From: Pseudomonadota bacterium
GTDB taxonomy: Bacteria; Myxococcota_A; UBA796; UBA9615
Direction: 5' to 3'
DNA length: 64,000 bases
Assembly: GCA_024229515.1 (NCBI GenBank)
Contig: JAAESI010000071.1
Location: forward strand, 99,167 to 163,166
In this document: piece after piece, positions 8,923-17,947 of the stretch
How the letters are laid out: every line of letters starts with the position of its first letter
How positions within the stretch are numbered: position 1 is the stretch's first letter
Translations under genes and position numbers: made by a program
Notes under the pieces: generated by a model
The model's input: only the letters and a program-made list of their open reading frames with translations
What the model was told of the DNA's origin: nothing
Databases searched by the model: none

Positions 8923-11211
8923 TCAGCCTCCGGGGCTCAGCAGCATGCTCGTCAGCCCCGGGAACCACGTCACGATGATCAGGGCGAAGACGAGCAGAAG
9001 AGTGAACGGTACGACGCTTCTGATCACCTCCAGCACGGGCCGGTCAAACACCGAGCTCGCGACGAAGATGTTCAGCCCCAGAGGCGGCGTCAGGTAGCCG
9101 ATCTCCAGGTTCACGATGAAGATGATCCCGAAGTGGATCGGGTCGATGCCGTACTGGCTGATCGCGATGGGAGCGAGCAGCGGCGCGACGATGAGAATCG
9201 CCGACAGGATGTCCATCAAGCAGCCGATGATCAGCAGCAGGATGTTCACCATGATCAGGAACTGCACCCGGCTGTCGACGTGGGACTTCACCCACTCCGC
9301 GGCCTGGTCGGGGATCTTCTCGAACACCAGGTAGCCGTTGAAGGCGATCGCCAGGACCACGATCAGCAGCAGGCTGCCCATCACCACCGCGCTGTCGCGG
9401 AAGACCCGCGGCAGGTCCGTCACCGGCAGCTCGAACAGCGGGTCGTCCGGGGCTGCCGCGCCCCGCTTGCGGTTGATCGCCTTGGTCGCGGGGTGCGCTA
9501 CGAACTCGACGAACAGGGCGTAGACCACTGAAACTGCGGCCGCCTCGGTGGCCGTGAACCAGCCGGAGTAGATGCCGATGATGATCAGCGCCGGCAGGCC
9601 GGCCGCCCACGCGCCGCGGCTCATCGCCTCCGGCAGTTTGTGGATGGTCTCCTCGATCGGCATCGTCTTGTCGCGAGCCACGAAGGTCGACCACAGCGCC
9701 AGCATCACGCCGATCATCAGGCCGGGGCCGATACCCGCGATGAAGAGGTCGTTGACGGACGGGCTGGCGCCGGTGAACGAGGACTTGATGCTCGGGTCCT
9801 GGAAGCAGACGACCGCGTAGACGATCATCGGGATCGACGGCGGGATCAGGATCCCCAGGCTCCCCGCGGACGTCAGCAGGCCGACGCTGAACCGCTCCGG
9901 GTACTTCGCCTGGATCAGGGCCGGCACCATGATGGAGCCGATGGCGATGACCGTGACGGGCGAGCTGCCCGAGATCGCCGCGAAGACGATGCAGGACATG
10001 ACGCCGGAGATGGCGAGGCCGCCGGGGAACCAGCCGATGGCCGCCTTGGCCATGTCGATCAGCCGGCGGGCGATGGAGCCCTCCGTCATCACCGCGCCCG
10101 CGATGACGAACAGCGGGATGGCCAGCAGCACCTCCTTGTTCGTCGCCTCGAACATCTTCTTGGCGACGAAGCTGAGGTCGCGGTCCTCCAGCACGGTGAT
10201 GCACAGCGCCGCGGCCATGCCGATGACCACGAACAGCGGGGCGCCGCAGATCATCAGCAGGATCGCGCAGACGACGATGAGCCAGCCCTGCCCCATCCAC
10301 AGGCCCGCGAGCATGCCCAGCAGCAGCCCCGGGAAGAGGCCCGCCAGGAGCATGTCCTTGCGGCTGGCACCCCCGGCGTTGCCCTTCATCGTGCGGGCGG
10401 GGATCTCGTCCAGCTCGACGTTCGGGTCGTTGCCCTGGAAGAACTTGCCGGTGAAGCGCAGCGCCATCAGGAAGAAGGCGACCGGGAGGATGAGCTCGGG
10501 CACCCAGATCTTCAGCGCGTTCTGCCGGATGTCGACGGCGGCGCCGGCGTCGATGATCTCCTGGAACCACTCCTCGTCGTCGATCTTCAGCTGCATCGTC
10601 ACGAGGTGGTTCAGCACCCAGACGGTGGCGTTGTTGGCCCACTCCATGAACCAGTCGGGCACGGTCAGCTTGGCCAGTGCCTCGGTCTCGAAGTGCTTGG
10701 CGACGACGTCGCTGGAGGCCTTGAAGAGCTTCCAGCTGAACACCGCGGAGATGAACGTGGCGATCCGGAACAGCCGCGAGCTGCCCGCCGGGGACAGCGC
10801 CCGATCGGCCGCGTCGATGGTGAGGTGGCGCCCGTCCCGGGTGGCCAGGGACGCGCCCAGGAACGCCATCACGAGCATCAGGAACAGGGCGATGCGGGTG
10901 GGGCTGTCGATCCCCAACTCGAAGCCACTGAACGTGCGCTCCACGAAAGTGAGGAACACGAGCGCCGTCATCGCGAAGGTGGCGATGACGATGACGGTGG
11001 TCTCGACCCGGTCGAGGATGGCGTCGAGGAAGCTGAGAGCGCGGGCGATGTAGTGGTAGATGCCGCCGATCACCAGGATCAGCGCGAAGACCACCTTCAG
11101 GAGCAGGACGTCCTTGCAGAAGTCCTTGAACGCGCGCCAGCCTTTGTTCCATCCACGCGCGAACGCGTCGAACGGTGCGAAGACCGCAGCAAGCGCGCTC
11201 TGGAGTTTCAC
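8923..11211 (-). CDS. TRAP transporter, fused small and large permease (DctQM)
   Basis: A 762-aa integral membrane protein fusing the two TRAP membrane subunits. Residues ~35-270 are the DctQ-like part with four helices and an amphipathic insert. Residues ~300-762 are the DctM part, with typical stretches GAVMTEGSIARRLIDMAKA, ISGSSPVTVIAIGSIMVPAL, GSLGILIPPSIPMIVYAV and INLEIGYLTPPLGLNIFVA-like sequence near the C-terminus. It couples sodium or proton influx to import of a ligand delivered by the periplasmic binding protein. It lies 13 bp downstream of dctP. Fused QM permeases are common, and the DctQ half is larger than average here. Confidence 0.92.
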   Translation of the reverse strand: MKLQSALAAVFAPFDAFARGWNKGWRAFKDFCKDVLLLKVVFALILVIGGIYHYIARALSFLDAILDRVETTVIVIATFAMTALVFLTFVERTFSGFELGIDSPTRIALFLMLVMAFLGASLATRDGRHLTIDAADRALSPAGSSRLFRIATFISAVFSWKLFKASSDVVAKHFETEALAKLTVPDWFMEWANNATVWVLNHLVTMQLKIDDEEWFQEIIDAGAAVDIRQNALKIWVPELILPVAFFLMALRFTGKFFQGNDPNVELDEIPARTMKGNAGGASRKDMLLAGLFPGLLLGMLAGLWMGQGWLIVVCAILLMICGAPLFVVIGMAAALCITVLEDRDLSFVAKKMFEATNKEVLLAIPLFVIAGAVMTEGSIARRLIDMAKAAIGWFPGGLAISGVMSCIVFAAISGSSPVTVIAIGSIMVPALIQAKYPERFSVGLLTSAGSLGILIPPSIPMIVYAVVCFQDPSIKSSFTGASPSVNDLFIAGIGPGLMIGVMLALWSTFVARDKTMPIEETIHKLPEAMSRGAWAAGLPALIIIGIYSGWFTATEAAAVSVVYALFVEFVAHPATKAINRKRGAAAPDDPLFELPVTDLPRVFRDSAVVMGSLLLIVVLAIAFNGYLVFEKIPDQAAEWVKSHVDSRVQFLIMVNILLLIIGCLMDILSAILIVAPLLAPIAISQYGIDPIHFGIIFIVNLEIGYLTPPLGLNIFVASSVFDRPVLEVIRSVVPFTLLLVFALIIVTWFPGLTSMLLSPGG

Positions 11212-11224
11212 CGTCGGGAGACTA

Positions 11225-12250
11225 CTACTGTGCGGCGCGGAACGTGGCGAGCTCGGCGTTCACCGTGTCGAGCAGGTCGCCACCGACCTGGTCGCGCATC
11301 TCGGTGTGCACCGTCTGCGCGGCCTCGATGAACGGAGCGAGCTCCGCGGCCGTCGGCTCGTACACCGTCAGGCCCATCTCCTTGTAGTTCTCGATCAGGC
11401 TCGCTTCGAGGCTGCGCACGCCGTCGCGGCCCTTCTTCTGCTCGGCCCGCCAGTCGCCCTCGACGACGGTCTGGAGGTCCGCGGGGAGGGCGTCGAAGAA
11501 GTCCTTGCTGTAGAGGATCACCGCCGGCTGGAAGATGTGCTTGGACAGCGTGTAGTACTTCGTCGGCTCGAACCAGCCGCTGGCCTGGCCGAACAGCGTC
11601 GTGTTGTCGAAGCCGTCGACGGCGCCCCGGTTCAGGGCATCCAGCACGTCCGGCACGGCGATCGGCTCGGCCTGCACGCCGAAGGCCTTGTACATCGCCT
11701 TGTGCACCGGAGCCTCCTGCACGCGCATCTTCTGCCCGCGGAGAATCTCCAGCGACGTGACCGGAGCGTTCTTCGTGTAGAAGCTCCGCCAGCCGTTGAT
11801 GGCCCACATGTTCAGGTGCAGGCCGCGGCGCCCCATCTTCTTCTTGATGGGCTCGTACAGCACGTTGTCGAGGATGTGATCAGCCTCGGCGTCGCTGCGG
11901 AACAGGTACGGGAGCTCCGGCAGCTGCAGCTCCGGGACGTTCGCCCCTTCGGCCACCGCGGCGGTGGAGAAGCCGCCACCCTGGAGGCGTCCGCCTTCCA
12001 CGATGTCCTGCGTCATCTCGACTTCGCCGCCGAGCGTGCCGCCCAGGAAGATGCGGACCTGAATCCGACCCTCGGAATCCTTCTGGATCCGCTTCTGGAT
12101 GTCGTACAGCTGATCGGCCCAGGGCGTGCCCTCGGGCGCGACCGTGCCGAAGTTGATGGTGAACTCGGCGTCACCGGAGCGGCCCTCGCCCGGAAGGACG
12201 AAGACGGCCGCGGCGGCCAGAAGCAGAGAGGGAATCGCGATACGGCGCAT
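11225..12250 (-). CDS. TRAP transporter substrate-binding protein (DctP)
   Basis: A 341-aa periplasmic binding protein with a cleavable signal peptide (MRRIAIPSLLLAAAAVFVLP). The mature protein begins with the family signature INFGTVAPEGTPWADQ and continues with GGTLGGEVEMTQDIVEG, LRGQKMRVQEAPVHK and LNRGAVDGFDNTTLF, which carry the residues lining the ligand pocket. The usual carboxylate-binding Arg is likely that in KMRVQ. Genes of this subtype paired with TatT form TPAT importers, thought to handle hydrophobic ligands. It lies between tatT (50 bp upstream) and dctQM (13 bp downstream). Confidence 0.93.
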   Translation of the reverse strand: MRRIAIPSLLLAAAAVFVLPGEGRSGDAEFTINFGTVAPEGTPWADQLYDIQKRIQKDSEGRIQVRIFLGGTLGGEVEMTQDIVEGGRLQGGGFSTAAVAEGANVPELQLPELPYLFRSDAEADHILDNVLYEPIKKKMGRRGLHLNMWAINGWRSFYTKNAPVTSLEILRGQKMRVQEAPVHKAMYKAFGVQAEPIAVPDVLDALNRGAVDGFDNTTLFGQASGWFEPTKYYTLSKHIFQPAVILYSKDFFDALPADLQTVVEGDWRAEQKKGRDGVRSLEASLIENYKEMGLTVYEPTAAELAPFIEAAQTVHTEMRDQVGGDLLDTVNAELATFRAAQ

Positions 12251-12300
12251 GAAGATCTCCTGTTGCTACGACGGACCGGGGGACCGCGCTGCGGCGGTCA

Positions 12301-13176
12301 CTACTCGGCGAAGAGCTCGTCGATCCGGTTGAGCAGGTCCTGAGCCTTCCTCTTCTCCACGGTCTGCTCGGGGAGCATCTCGGGGAGCACGTCCGCGGGG
12401 GTGTTGATGACGTGCTCGAGGAGCTCGCGGAAGAGCGCCTTGTCCTGCGCCTTGACCGCGTAGGTGTCGGCGTACAGCACGTAGGTGGCGAAGTTCTCGG
12501 GGTACATCGCCTTGGCCTTCTCGTACATCTCCTTGGACTTGGTCATGTCGCCGCCCGCGAAGGACGGAGCGACCGAGTAGAAGGCGCCCCAGTAGCGCGG
12601 CGGGCCGGCGTAGTAGGCGGTCTCGTCCAGGGCGAGGGCGTGGGTCATCATCTTGGCGATGTAGCCCTTGTACTTGACGATGGTGCTGAAGCCCTGGCCC
12701 CGGGCCCACTTGCCCAGGTTCGACGCGGTCCAGTAGATGGCCATCTGGTCATCCTTCTGGAGGGCGAAGACGGCGTCGGCGGGCTTCTCACCCTTGTCGA
12801 TGCGGGCCTTGAACTCGGCGTCCGCGGCCATCGCGCGCTCGCCGTAGGTCACGCCCTCTTCGAACAGCACCGACTTGGCCTCGGCGTCGTCGGTGTAGCC
12901 GTCGGCCATGAAGTAGACCGAGCGGCTCAGGAGAATCAGCGCCTCCTGGTTCTCGGGCTCGGCGGCGACGATCCCCTGAAGGGCGTCGATCGCCTTCTGG
13001 AGGCCTTCCTTGGAGCCGCGCTCGGCGGCCCAGATGGCGTGGGCGTCTTCGTACGTGGTGCCCGCGGTGGCGGCTTCACCGGTCGTGCCTTTGAGGCCCG
13101 ACGTGTACGTCTTGCAGGAGATGAGTCCCGTCGCGAGGACGGTGATGGCGAGAAGGGCGGCGAAGTTGCGCTGCAT
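12301..13176 (-). CDS. tatT: TRAP-associated TPR lipoprotein TatT (T component)
   Basis: A 291-aa lipoprotein with lipobox GLISC (Cys21) and an all-helical body of TPR-like hairpins. The sequence AYYAGPPRYWGAFYSVAPSF followed by GGDMTKSKEMYEKAKAMYP is the conserved TatT signature (Gly-Pro-x-Arg then GGD..KS...). In Treponema the homologue forms a trimer with pores that docks the DctP-like receptor. The start at 13176 is set by the signal peptide; the longer frame upstream reads through the promoter. It is the first gene of the operon tatT-dctP-dctQM-hydrolase-membrane protein, with a good sigma70-type promoter upstream. Confidence 0.88.
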   Translation of the reverse strand: MQRNFAALLAITVLATGLISCKTYTSGLKGTTGEAATAGTTYEDAHAIWAAERGSKEGLQKAIDALQGIVAAEPENQEALILLSRSVYFMADGYTDDAEAKSVLFEEGVTYGERAMAADAEFKARIDKGEKPADAVFALQKDDQMAIYWTASNLGKWARGQGFSTIVKYKGYIAKMMTHALALDETAYYAGPPRYWGAFYSVAPSFAGGDMTKSKEMYEKAKAMYPENFATYVLYADTYAVKAQDKALFRELLEHVINTPADVLPEMLPEQTVEKRKAQDLLNRIDELFAE

Positions 13177-13229
13177 GATGATCTGGCTCCGTTGTGGGCG
13201 GACCCCCCCCTGGGCCCGCGAGCGCGGGC

Positions 13230-13257
13230 ACTGTACCCGGAACCCAATTCGGGTCAA
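13230..13257 (-). promoter_or_regulatory. Sigma70-type promoter of the TRAP operon
   Basis: On the minus strand, TTGACC (13257-13252) and TACAGT (13235-13230) are separated by 16 bp, placing the transcription start about 45 nt upstream of the tatT ATG. Directly downstream, 13214-13229 holds a dyad with 7-bp arms GCCCGCG/CGCGGGC and a 2-nt centre, which could be an operator or a 5' leader hairpin. Confidence 0.6.
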
Positions 13258-13275
13258 CCCTGCGACAATGCAAAA

Positions 13276-15003
13276 ATGAATGAGCGTTCAGTTGCCTGCT
13301 GTGAAGCGATCCGGACCGCCTTTGGGCGGCAGCGTCGGGCGTTTCGCAACCTGACCGCGCGGGGCCGGCAGCGATTCGAGGAGCGGGATTGGGTCGGATT
13401 GCGGGCCGATGCGGCCGAGCGGCTGCTGCTCTACCGGCGGGAAGTGGACCGCTGCGAGCGGCAGGTGCGCGACCTGCTGGGCGACGACGTGGCCGACCGG
13501 TCGCTCTGGCAAGACGCGCGCGTCGCCTACGCTCGGGCGATCGAGCAGCGAGAGGATGGAGACCTCGCCGAGACCTTCTTCAACTCCATCACCCGTCGGA
13601 TCTTCACCACCGTGGGGGTCGACCGGAGCGTGGAGTTCGTCGGCCAGCAGTGGACCGATCCGGAAGGCTCCGATGACGGCGTGCTGCGGTACGGGCCGTC
13701 GACGGACGTCGCTCCCCTGGTGGAGAAGGCGCTCCATGATCGGACCTGGGCGGTGCCGTACGAAGACGCCGCCGCCGACGCCGCGCGGGCAGCGAACCGG
13801 ATCGATGAGCACCTCGCCGAGTGGGGCTTGCGGGGACCGCGCACCCTCGAGGTCCTCGCCACGACCTTCTTTCGGGGCAAGGGTGCCTACCTCGTCGGCC
13901 GGCTGCGGCTCGCCGTCGGCGACGTCCCGGTCGTGTTCGCCCTCCGCAACGGTCCCGAGGGGATCTTCGTGGACGCCGTGCTGCTCCACGAGGACGACGT
14001 CAGCAAGCTGGTCTCGTTCACCCGCTGGTACTTCCTCGCGGACACCCCCCGACCGCACGACGTCGTTCGGTTCCTGACCGAGCTGCTGCCCCGCAAGCGG
14101 CTGTCGGACCTGTACCTCAGCCTTGGCCACATCAAGCACGGCAAGACCGAGTTGTACCGCGAGCTGCGGATCCACCTCGACGCCACGGACGAGCGGTTCG
14201 AGTTCTGCGCCGGCACCCCCGGCTTGGTGATGGTCTGCTTCACGCTCCCGGGGCTCGACAGCGTGTTCAAGGTCATCCGGGATCGCTTCCCGCCCGAGAA
14301 GGAGGTGACCCACAAGATCGTCACCCAGCGGTACTGGCTGGTGCACGTGCACGACCGCGCAGGACGGCTGGTGGATGCGCAGCCGTTCGAGCAGCTTCGG
14401 TTCGACCGATCGCGGTTCGAGCCGGACCTCCTGGAGGAGTTGCTGACCTCGTGCAGCAAGACCGTGACGATGGACGGCGACGCCGTGGTGGTCGGCCACG
14501 CCTACTTCGAGCGCAAGGTCGTGCCCCTGAACCTGTTCGTGCGGCAGGCCGATCCCGAGGCGGTGGAGGCCGCGGTGTGGGACTTCGGCGACGCCCTCCG
14601 CGACCTCGCCGCGTGCGGCCTCTTCCCCGGTGACGTGCTGCTCAAGAACTTCGGCGTCACCCGCCACGGCCGGGTCGCGTTCTACGACTACGACGAGCTG
14701 GCGTTGCTTCCCGGGCTCAGCTTCAAGGACCTGCCCCCGGACGATGACGACGACGACGACTGGGCGATCCGGCCCCAGTTCGTGCCCGATCCGAACGACA
14801 TCTTCCCCGCGGAGTTTCCCCGCTTCTTCGGCCTCACCAAGCCGTTGCAGCGGGTGCTGCTGGAGCACCACGCCGAGATTTTCACGTCGGCGTGGTGGCG
14901 CGGCGTGCAGCGCATGATCGAGGACGGCAAGGTCGTCGAGTTCCCGCCGTACTCGTCGGCCCACCGCATCGGCGGGCGCCCCGTCAAGCGTCGGACGTAC
15001 TAG
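13276..15003 (+). CDS. aceK: Isocitrate dehydrogenase kinase/phosphatase
   Basis: A 575-aa bifunctional enzyme that reversibly phosphorylates isocitrate dehydrogenase, setting flux between the TCA cycle and the glyoxylate shunt. Family landmarks include TFFNSITRRIFTTVGVD near residue 95, SLGHIKHGKTELYREL (~280), the ATP-site Lys region DSVFKVIRDRFPPEKEVTH (~330), and GDVLLKNFGVTRHGRVAFYD (~453), which carries the catalytic Asp/Asn region. The length matches E. coli AceK. A run of seven Asp at about residues 488-494 enlarges a surface loop. The start ATG is at 13276; a nearby ATG at 13268 closes after three codons. No aceA or aceB is adjacent. The start is divergent from the TRAP operon. Confidence 0.93.
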   Translation: MNERSVACCEAIRTAFGRQRRAFRNLTARGRQRFEERDWVGLRADAAERLLLYRREVDRCERQVRDLLGDDVADRSLWQDARVAYARAIEQREDGDLAETFFNSITRRIFTTVGVDRSVEFVGQQWTDPEGSDDGVLRYGPSTDVAPLVEKALHDRTWAVPYEDAAADAARAANRIDEHLAEWGLRGPRTLEVLATTFFRGKGAYLVGRLRLAVGDVPVVFALRNGPEGIFVDAVLLHEDDVSKLVSFTRWYFLADTPRPHDVVRFLTELLPRKRLSDLYLSLGHIKHGKTELYRELRIHLDATDERFEFCAGTPGLVMVCFTLPGLDSVFKVIRDRFPPEKEVTHKIVTQRYWLVHVHDRAGRLVDAQPFEQLRFDRSRFEPDLLEELLTSCSKTVTMDGDAVVVGHAYFERKVVPLNLFVRQADPEAVEAAVWDFGDALRDLAACGLFPGDVLLKNFGVTRHGRVAFYDYDELALLPGLSFKDLPPDDDDDDDWAIRPQFVPDPNDIFPAEFPRFFGLTKPLQRVLLEHHAEIFTSAWWRGVQRMIEDGKVVEFPPYSSAHRIGGRPVKRRTY

Positions 15004-17686
15004 CGGCGTAGCGCTGGGCGCGGTCCAGGCGTCCCTGAAGGGCCAGCGCGAAGAGCGCCTTGCGAGGCGTCTCGGCAGCGGGGTCGGTGCGCTTCAGCAG
15101 CGCCTTGGCCGCCTTCCCCGAGCCGGTGACCTGCTCGATCGTGGGCCGGCAGGCCTCCGGGAGGGGGGCGTCTTCCCCCACGAGGACCTCCCGGAGCAGC
15201 TCCAGCGGGTGGTGCATGTCCCGCTTGGGCGGCGTGCCGAGGTCCGCGAGGAAGGTGCAGAGCAGGCGGCCGACGGCGTGGGAGTGCAGCGGGGAGATCC
15301 GCGCCGCTTCCCGGAGGGCGTCGCCGAGGCGGTTCAGCTTCAGGATTTCGTGCCGGTGGAGCGCCAGCAAGGTGCTCCCCAGCTGCTCGCCGGTGCAGCG
15401 GCCGTCGTCGATCGCGGAGATCATCGCGTCAAGCGCGATGGCGCGGGCATCGGCGTCGCGGGAGCAGAACGCCGTCGCCGCGATCAGCACCGTGCCGGGC
15501 GTCCACGTCGCGTCGGGATCGACGGCGGCTTCGATGTGGCCGGCCGCGGACCGCCACGCGCTCGCGGCGGCGTCGAGTTCCGCCACGATCACCCCGGCGC
15601 CCCGGAAGTAGAGCCCTTCGGGCCAGGCGGGCCAGGCGGGCCAGATCCCGGCCAGAACGCGGGCTCGCGCGACCTCCCCCTCGGCCCAGTTCCAGACCCG
15701 CCCCGTGCCCCGGTGCAGCAGCACGGTGGGCAGGTGGACGGGGGTGCGTAGCTGCAGCGAAGGGGAGGCCTCCGTCACGAGCGTGCGGACGGTCTGCTTC
15801 CAGCGGTTGGTGCTCGACTTGATGCGCCACCGAATCGTCCCCGGGGAGGCGCCGTCGGGGCCCGTGCCGACGATCCCCGCCACCGCCTCGGCGCGTGGAT
15901 GGCGGGCCCGCAGCGCCGCCACCGCCAGCGGTGTGTGGGCGCGTCCGGGCATCAGCAGCTCCGCCGCGCGCGCTGGCCGGGCGAGGCCTTTGCCGAACAA
16001 CGCGAGGATCTGGCCGAGGCAGCCCGGGGGGGCGGAGACGACCCCGGGCTCGATCTCGACCTCCTCCGGCACGGTCGGCTGATCGCCGTCGGCCGCCGCC
16101 TGCAGTCCGTCGGCGTCGCCACCGAGGGCGAAGCGCACCGCCGACCACTCCAGCGAAGGGGAGACGGGTGCTTCGGCCAATGCCTCGGCCCGATGCTCGG
16201 GGGCGAGCCGCAGCAGGGCCTGGATGAGGTCCAGGCGGTCGATGGGTTCCCCCGCCTCGGTCCAGGTTCGCAGCCGGCGCACCAGCGCGCGGGGGTCGAT
16301 CCAGGCAGGCTCGTGGGTCGGGGCCGCCAGGAGCGGAAGGGCGCCGCTCCGGCGGACTCGGCGGGTCACCGCTTCGACCCGCCGCTCCATGAAGATCGCG
16401 GGCCCGCAAGCCCGGGCGTGAGCGAACCGTCTGCCGCCGGAGCGGTATCCGCAGAGCGCCGCGGCGAAGGACGTGGCGAGGCCGGGGAGCCCGGGGCGGA
16501 GCCAGCGCTCGGTGACCTCATCGCCGAGGCGTTGGCGCAAAGGGGCGAGCGATGACGGCGGCCGCTTCGACCCGGAGCGTGGCGGCCAGATCGGGAGCGG
16601 CGGCTGCGATCTCGGCGGCGAGGTCGGGGGCGGGGGAAGGGGCCCGCTTGCCGATCGTCTGGATCGCCAACGCCTGCACGTCCGCGTGCTCGTGGAGCAG
16701 GGCGGCGAGGGCCGTGTCGTACGCCTGGAGCCGGCGGTCCGCGTCCTTGCCGGCGGCCCGGGCGAGCAGCCGCAGCGCCTTCGTGGGGTGGGTCTTGGTG
16801 CGCAGCTCCAGCCCGGCCGGAGCGCGTCGATCAGCGCCCCGGGATCCACGGCCTTGGTCTTGAGCACCGCGCTGACCCCCTTGAGTCCGGCGGCGACGAC
16901 CGCGCTGTGGGGGCTCCCCAGCAGATCGAGGTAGCTCTGCGCGCGCGCATCCCGCTCCGCCGGGGTGGGCTTCAGGGCGTCGTGGGCGCGGAGCACGCCG
17001 GCGGAGGTCACCGGTCCGTGGCCCCGGGTGGCGCCGGCGAGGGTGGCGTCCAGCACGACGTCGCGGTCCATCTCCCCCAGGGCGATGAGCTCCTCCAGCA
17101 GGGCGATGATCGTGGCCCCCTCGGTGGACCACGCGGGCGGGTCGCAGCGCAGCAGGTGGAGCAGTTCTCCGTTCAGATCCGTCGTGCCGGCGCGGTAGCG
17201 CTCCGTGCCGCCCTTGCGGTTGGCCTGAAGGAAGCGAAGGAACTGCTGGGCCCAGTTGCCCGACGCCTCCGGCCGCTCGATCACCCCCGCGTCCCGGAGC
17301 TCCTCCAGCACCTGGAACAGAGGCCGCCCGTCCTCGATGGCGAGGCGTGCCTCGACCCAGTCCGCGGCCCAGGGGGGGCGGCGGTCGATGAGGATCGGCC
17401 CCGCGAGCCACTCGAACTTCGGCCAGGTCCCCACCTGCAGGTCCCAGATCGTGATCCGGCGGCCGGCGCTCCAGGGTCCCAGCGCGAAGACGGTGGCCGA
17501 TTCGGCGGAGCTGCCCGTGAACGTGCCCGTGTTGCGGCTCGCCTTGAGCAGCTCCTGGGTGGTGGTGCTGAGGGTCTTTCGCTCCGCCTCCGGCATGCCC
17601 CGCAGCGCCTCGGCGACGCGCTTCGCCTTGCCGGTGCCGACGAGGTCGCGGAGCTCCTCGGGGGGGCACTGCCGGTCCACGACCAT
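14984..17686 (-). CDS. DUF6493-like helical protein, internally frameshifted
   Basis: This frame stays open for 900 codons, but protein-like sequence leaves it between about 16815 and 16545. There the sensible translation (RTKTHPTKALRLLARAAGKD ... PDLAATLRVEAAAVIA) is in another frame, returning at PLRQRLGDEVTERW. This implies a one-base loss near 16815 and a compensating one-base gain near 16545. The rest is Leu/Ala-rich helical repeat resembling the DUF6493 proteins encoded next to SWIM proteins in actinomycetes; function is unknown. The SWIM motif (17687-17760) and the N-terminal SWIM protein lie upstream in the same frame, so the native product may be one fused ~1346-aa protein. The ATG at 17686 is only the nearest start. 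The 3' end overlaps aceK. Confidence 0.6.
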   Translation of the reverse strand: MVVDRQCPPEELRDLVGTGKAKRVAEALRGMPEAERKTLSTTTQELLKASRNTGTFTGSSAESATVFALGPWSAGRRITIWDLQVGTWPKFEWLAGPILIDRRPPWAADWVEARLAIEDGRPLFQVLEELRDAGVIERPEASGNWAQQFLRFLQANRKGGTERYRAGTTDLNGELLHLLRCDPPAWSTEGATIIALLEELIALGEMDRDVVLDATLAGATRGHGPVTSAGVLRAHDALKPTPAERDARAQSYLDLLGSPHSAVVAAGLKGVSAVLKTKAVDPGALIDALRPGWSCAPRPTPRRRCGCSPGPPARTRTAGSRRTTRPSPPCSTSTRTCRRWRSRRSASGPLPPPPTSPPRSQPPLPIWPPRSGSKRPPSSLAPLRQRLGDEVTERWLRPGLPGLATSFAAALCGYRSGGRRFAHARACGPAIFMERRVEAVTRRVRRSGALPLLAAPTHEPAWIDPRALVRRLRTWTEAGEPIDRLDLIQALLRLAPEHRAEALAEAPVSPSLEWSAVRFALGGDADGLQAAADGDQPTVPEEVEIEPGVVSAPPGCLGQILALFGKGLARPARAAELLMPGRAHTPLAVAALRARHPRAEAVAGIVGTGPDGASPGTIRWRIKSSTNRWKQTVRTLVTEASPSLQLRTPVHLPTVLLHRGTGRVWNWAEGEVARARVLAGIWPAWPAWPEGLYFRGAGVIVAELDAAASAWRSAAGHIEAAVDPDATWTPGTVLIAATAFCSRDADARAIALDAMISAIDDGRCTGEQLGSTLLALHRHEILKLNRLGDALREAARISPLHSHAVGRLLCTFLADLGTPPKRDMHHPLELLREVLVGEDAPLPEACRPTIEQVTGSGKAAKALLKRTDPAAETPRKALFALALQGRLDRAQRYAASTSDA

Positions 17687-17947
17687 GCGGGCGGCGAGGA
17701 TGTGCTTGCAGGAGCCCCGATCGGTGCCGTGGCGGGCGAACCAGGGGCACGTGCAGCGGTCGCCGTCCGGCTGCAGGCGGACGTGGTACTCGCTGTCGGC
17801 GGCGCTTCCGGGGATCCGCAGTTCGGCCCGGGGGCCGTTCCGTTCGACGATCCGAATCGCTGGATCCTCGGCCAGCTTGCGCGCCCCCGCGAGGCGGGGG
17901 TCGAGCGTCTCGACCGCTTTCAGGTCGAAGGGAAGCTGCCGGTGGAA

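Noticed and set aside
13288..14964. A 558-codon minus-strand frame opposite aceK
   Set aside because: It is rich in Val/Glu/His/Pro shadow composition, and aceK is unambiguous on the plus strand.
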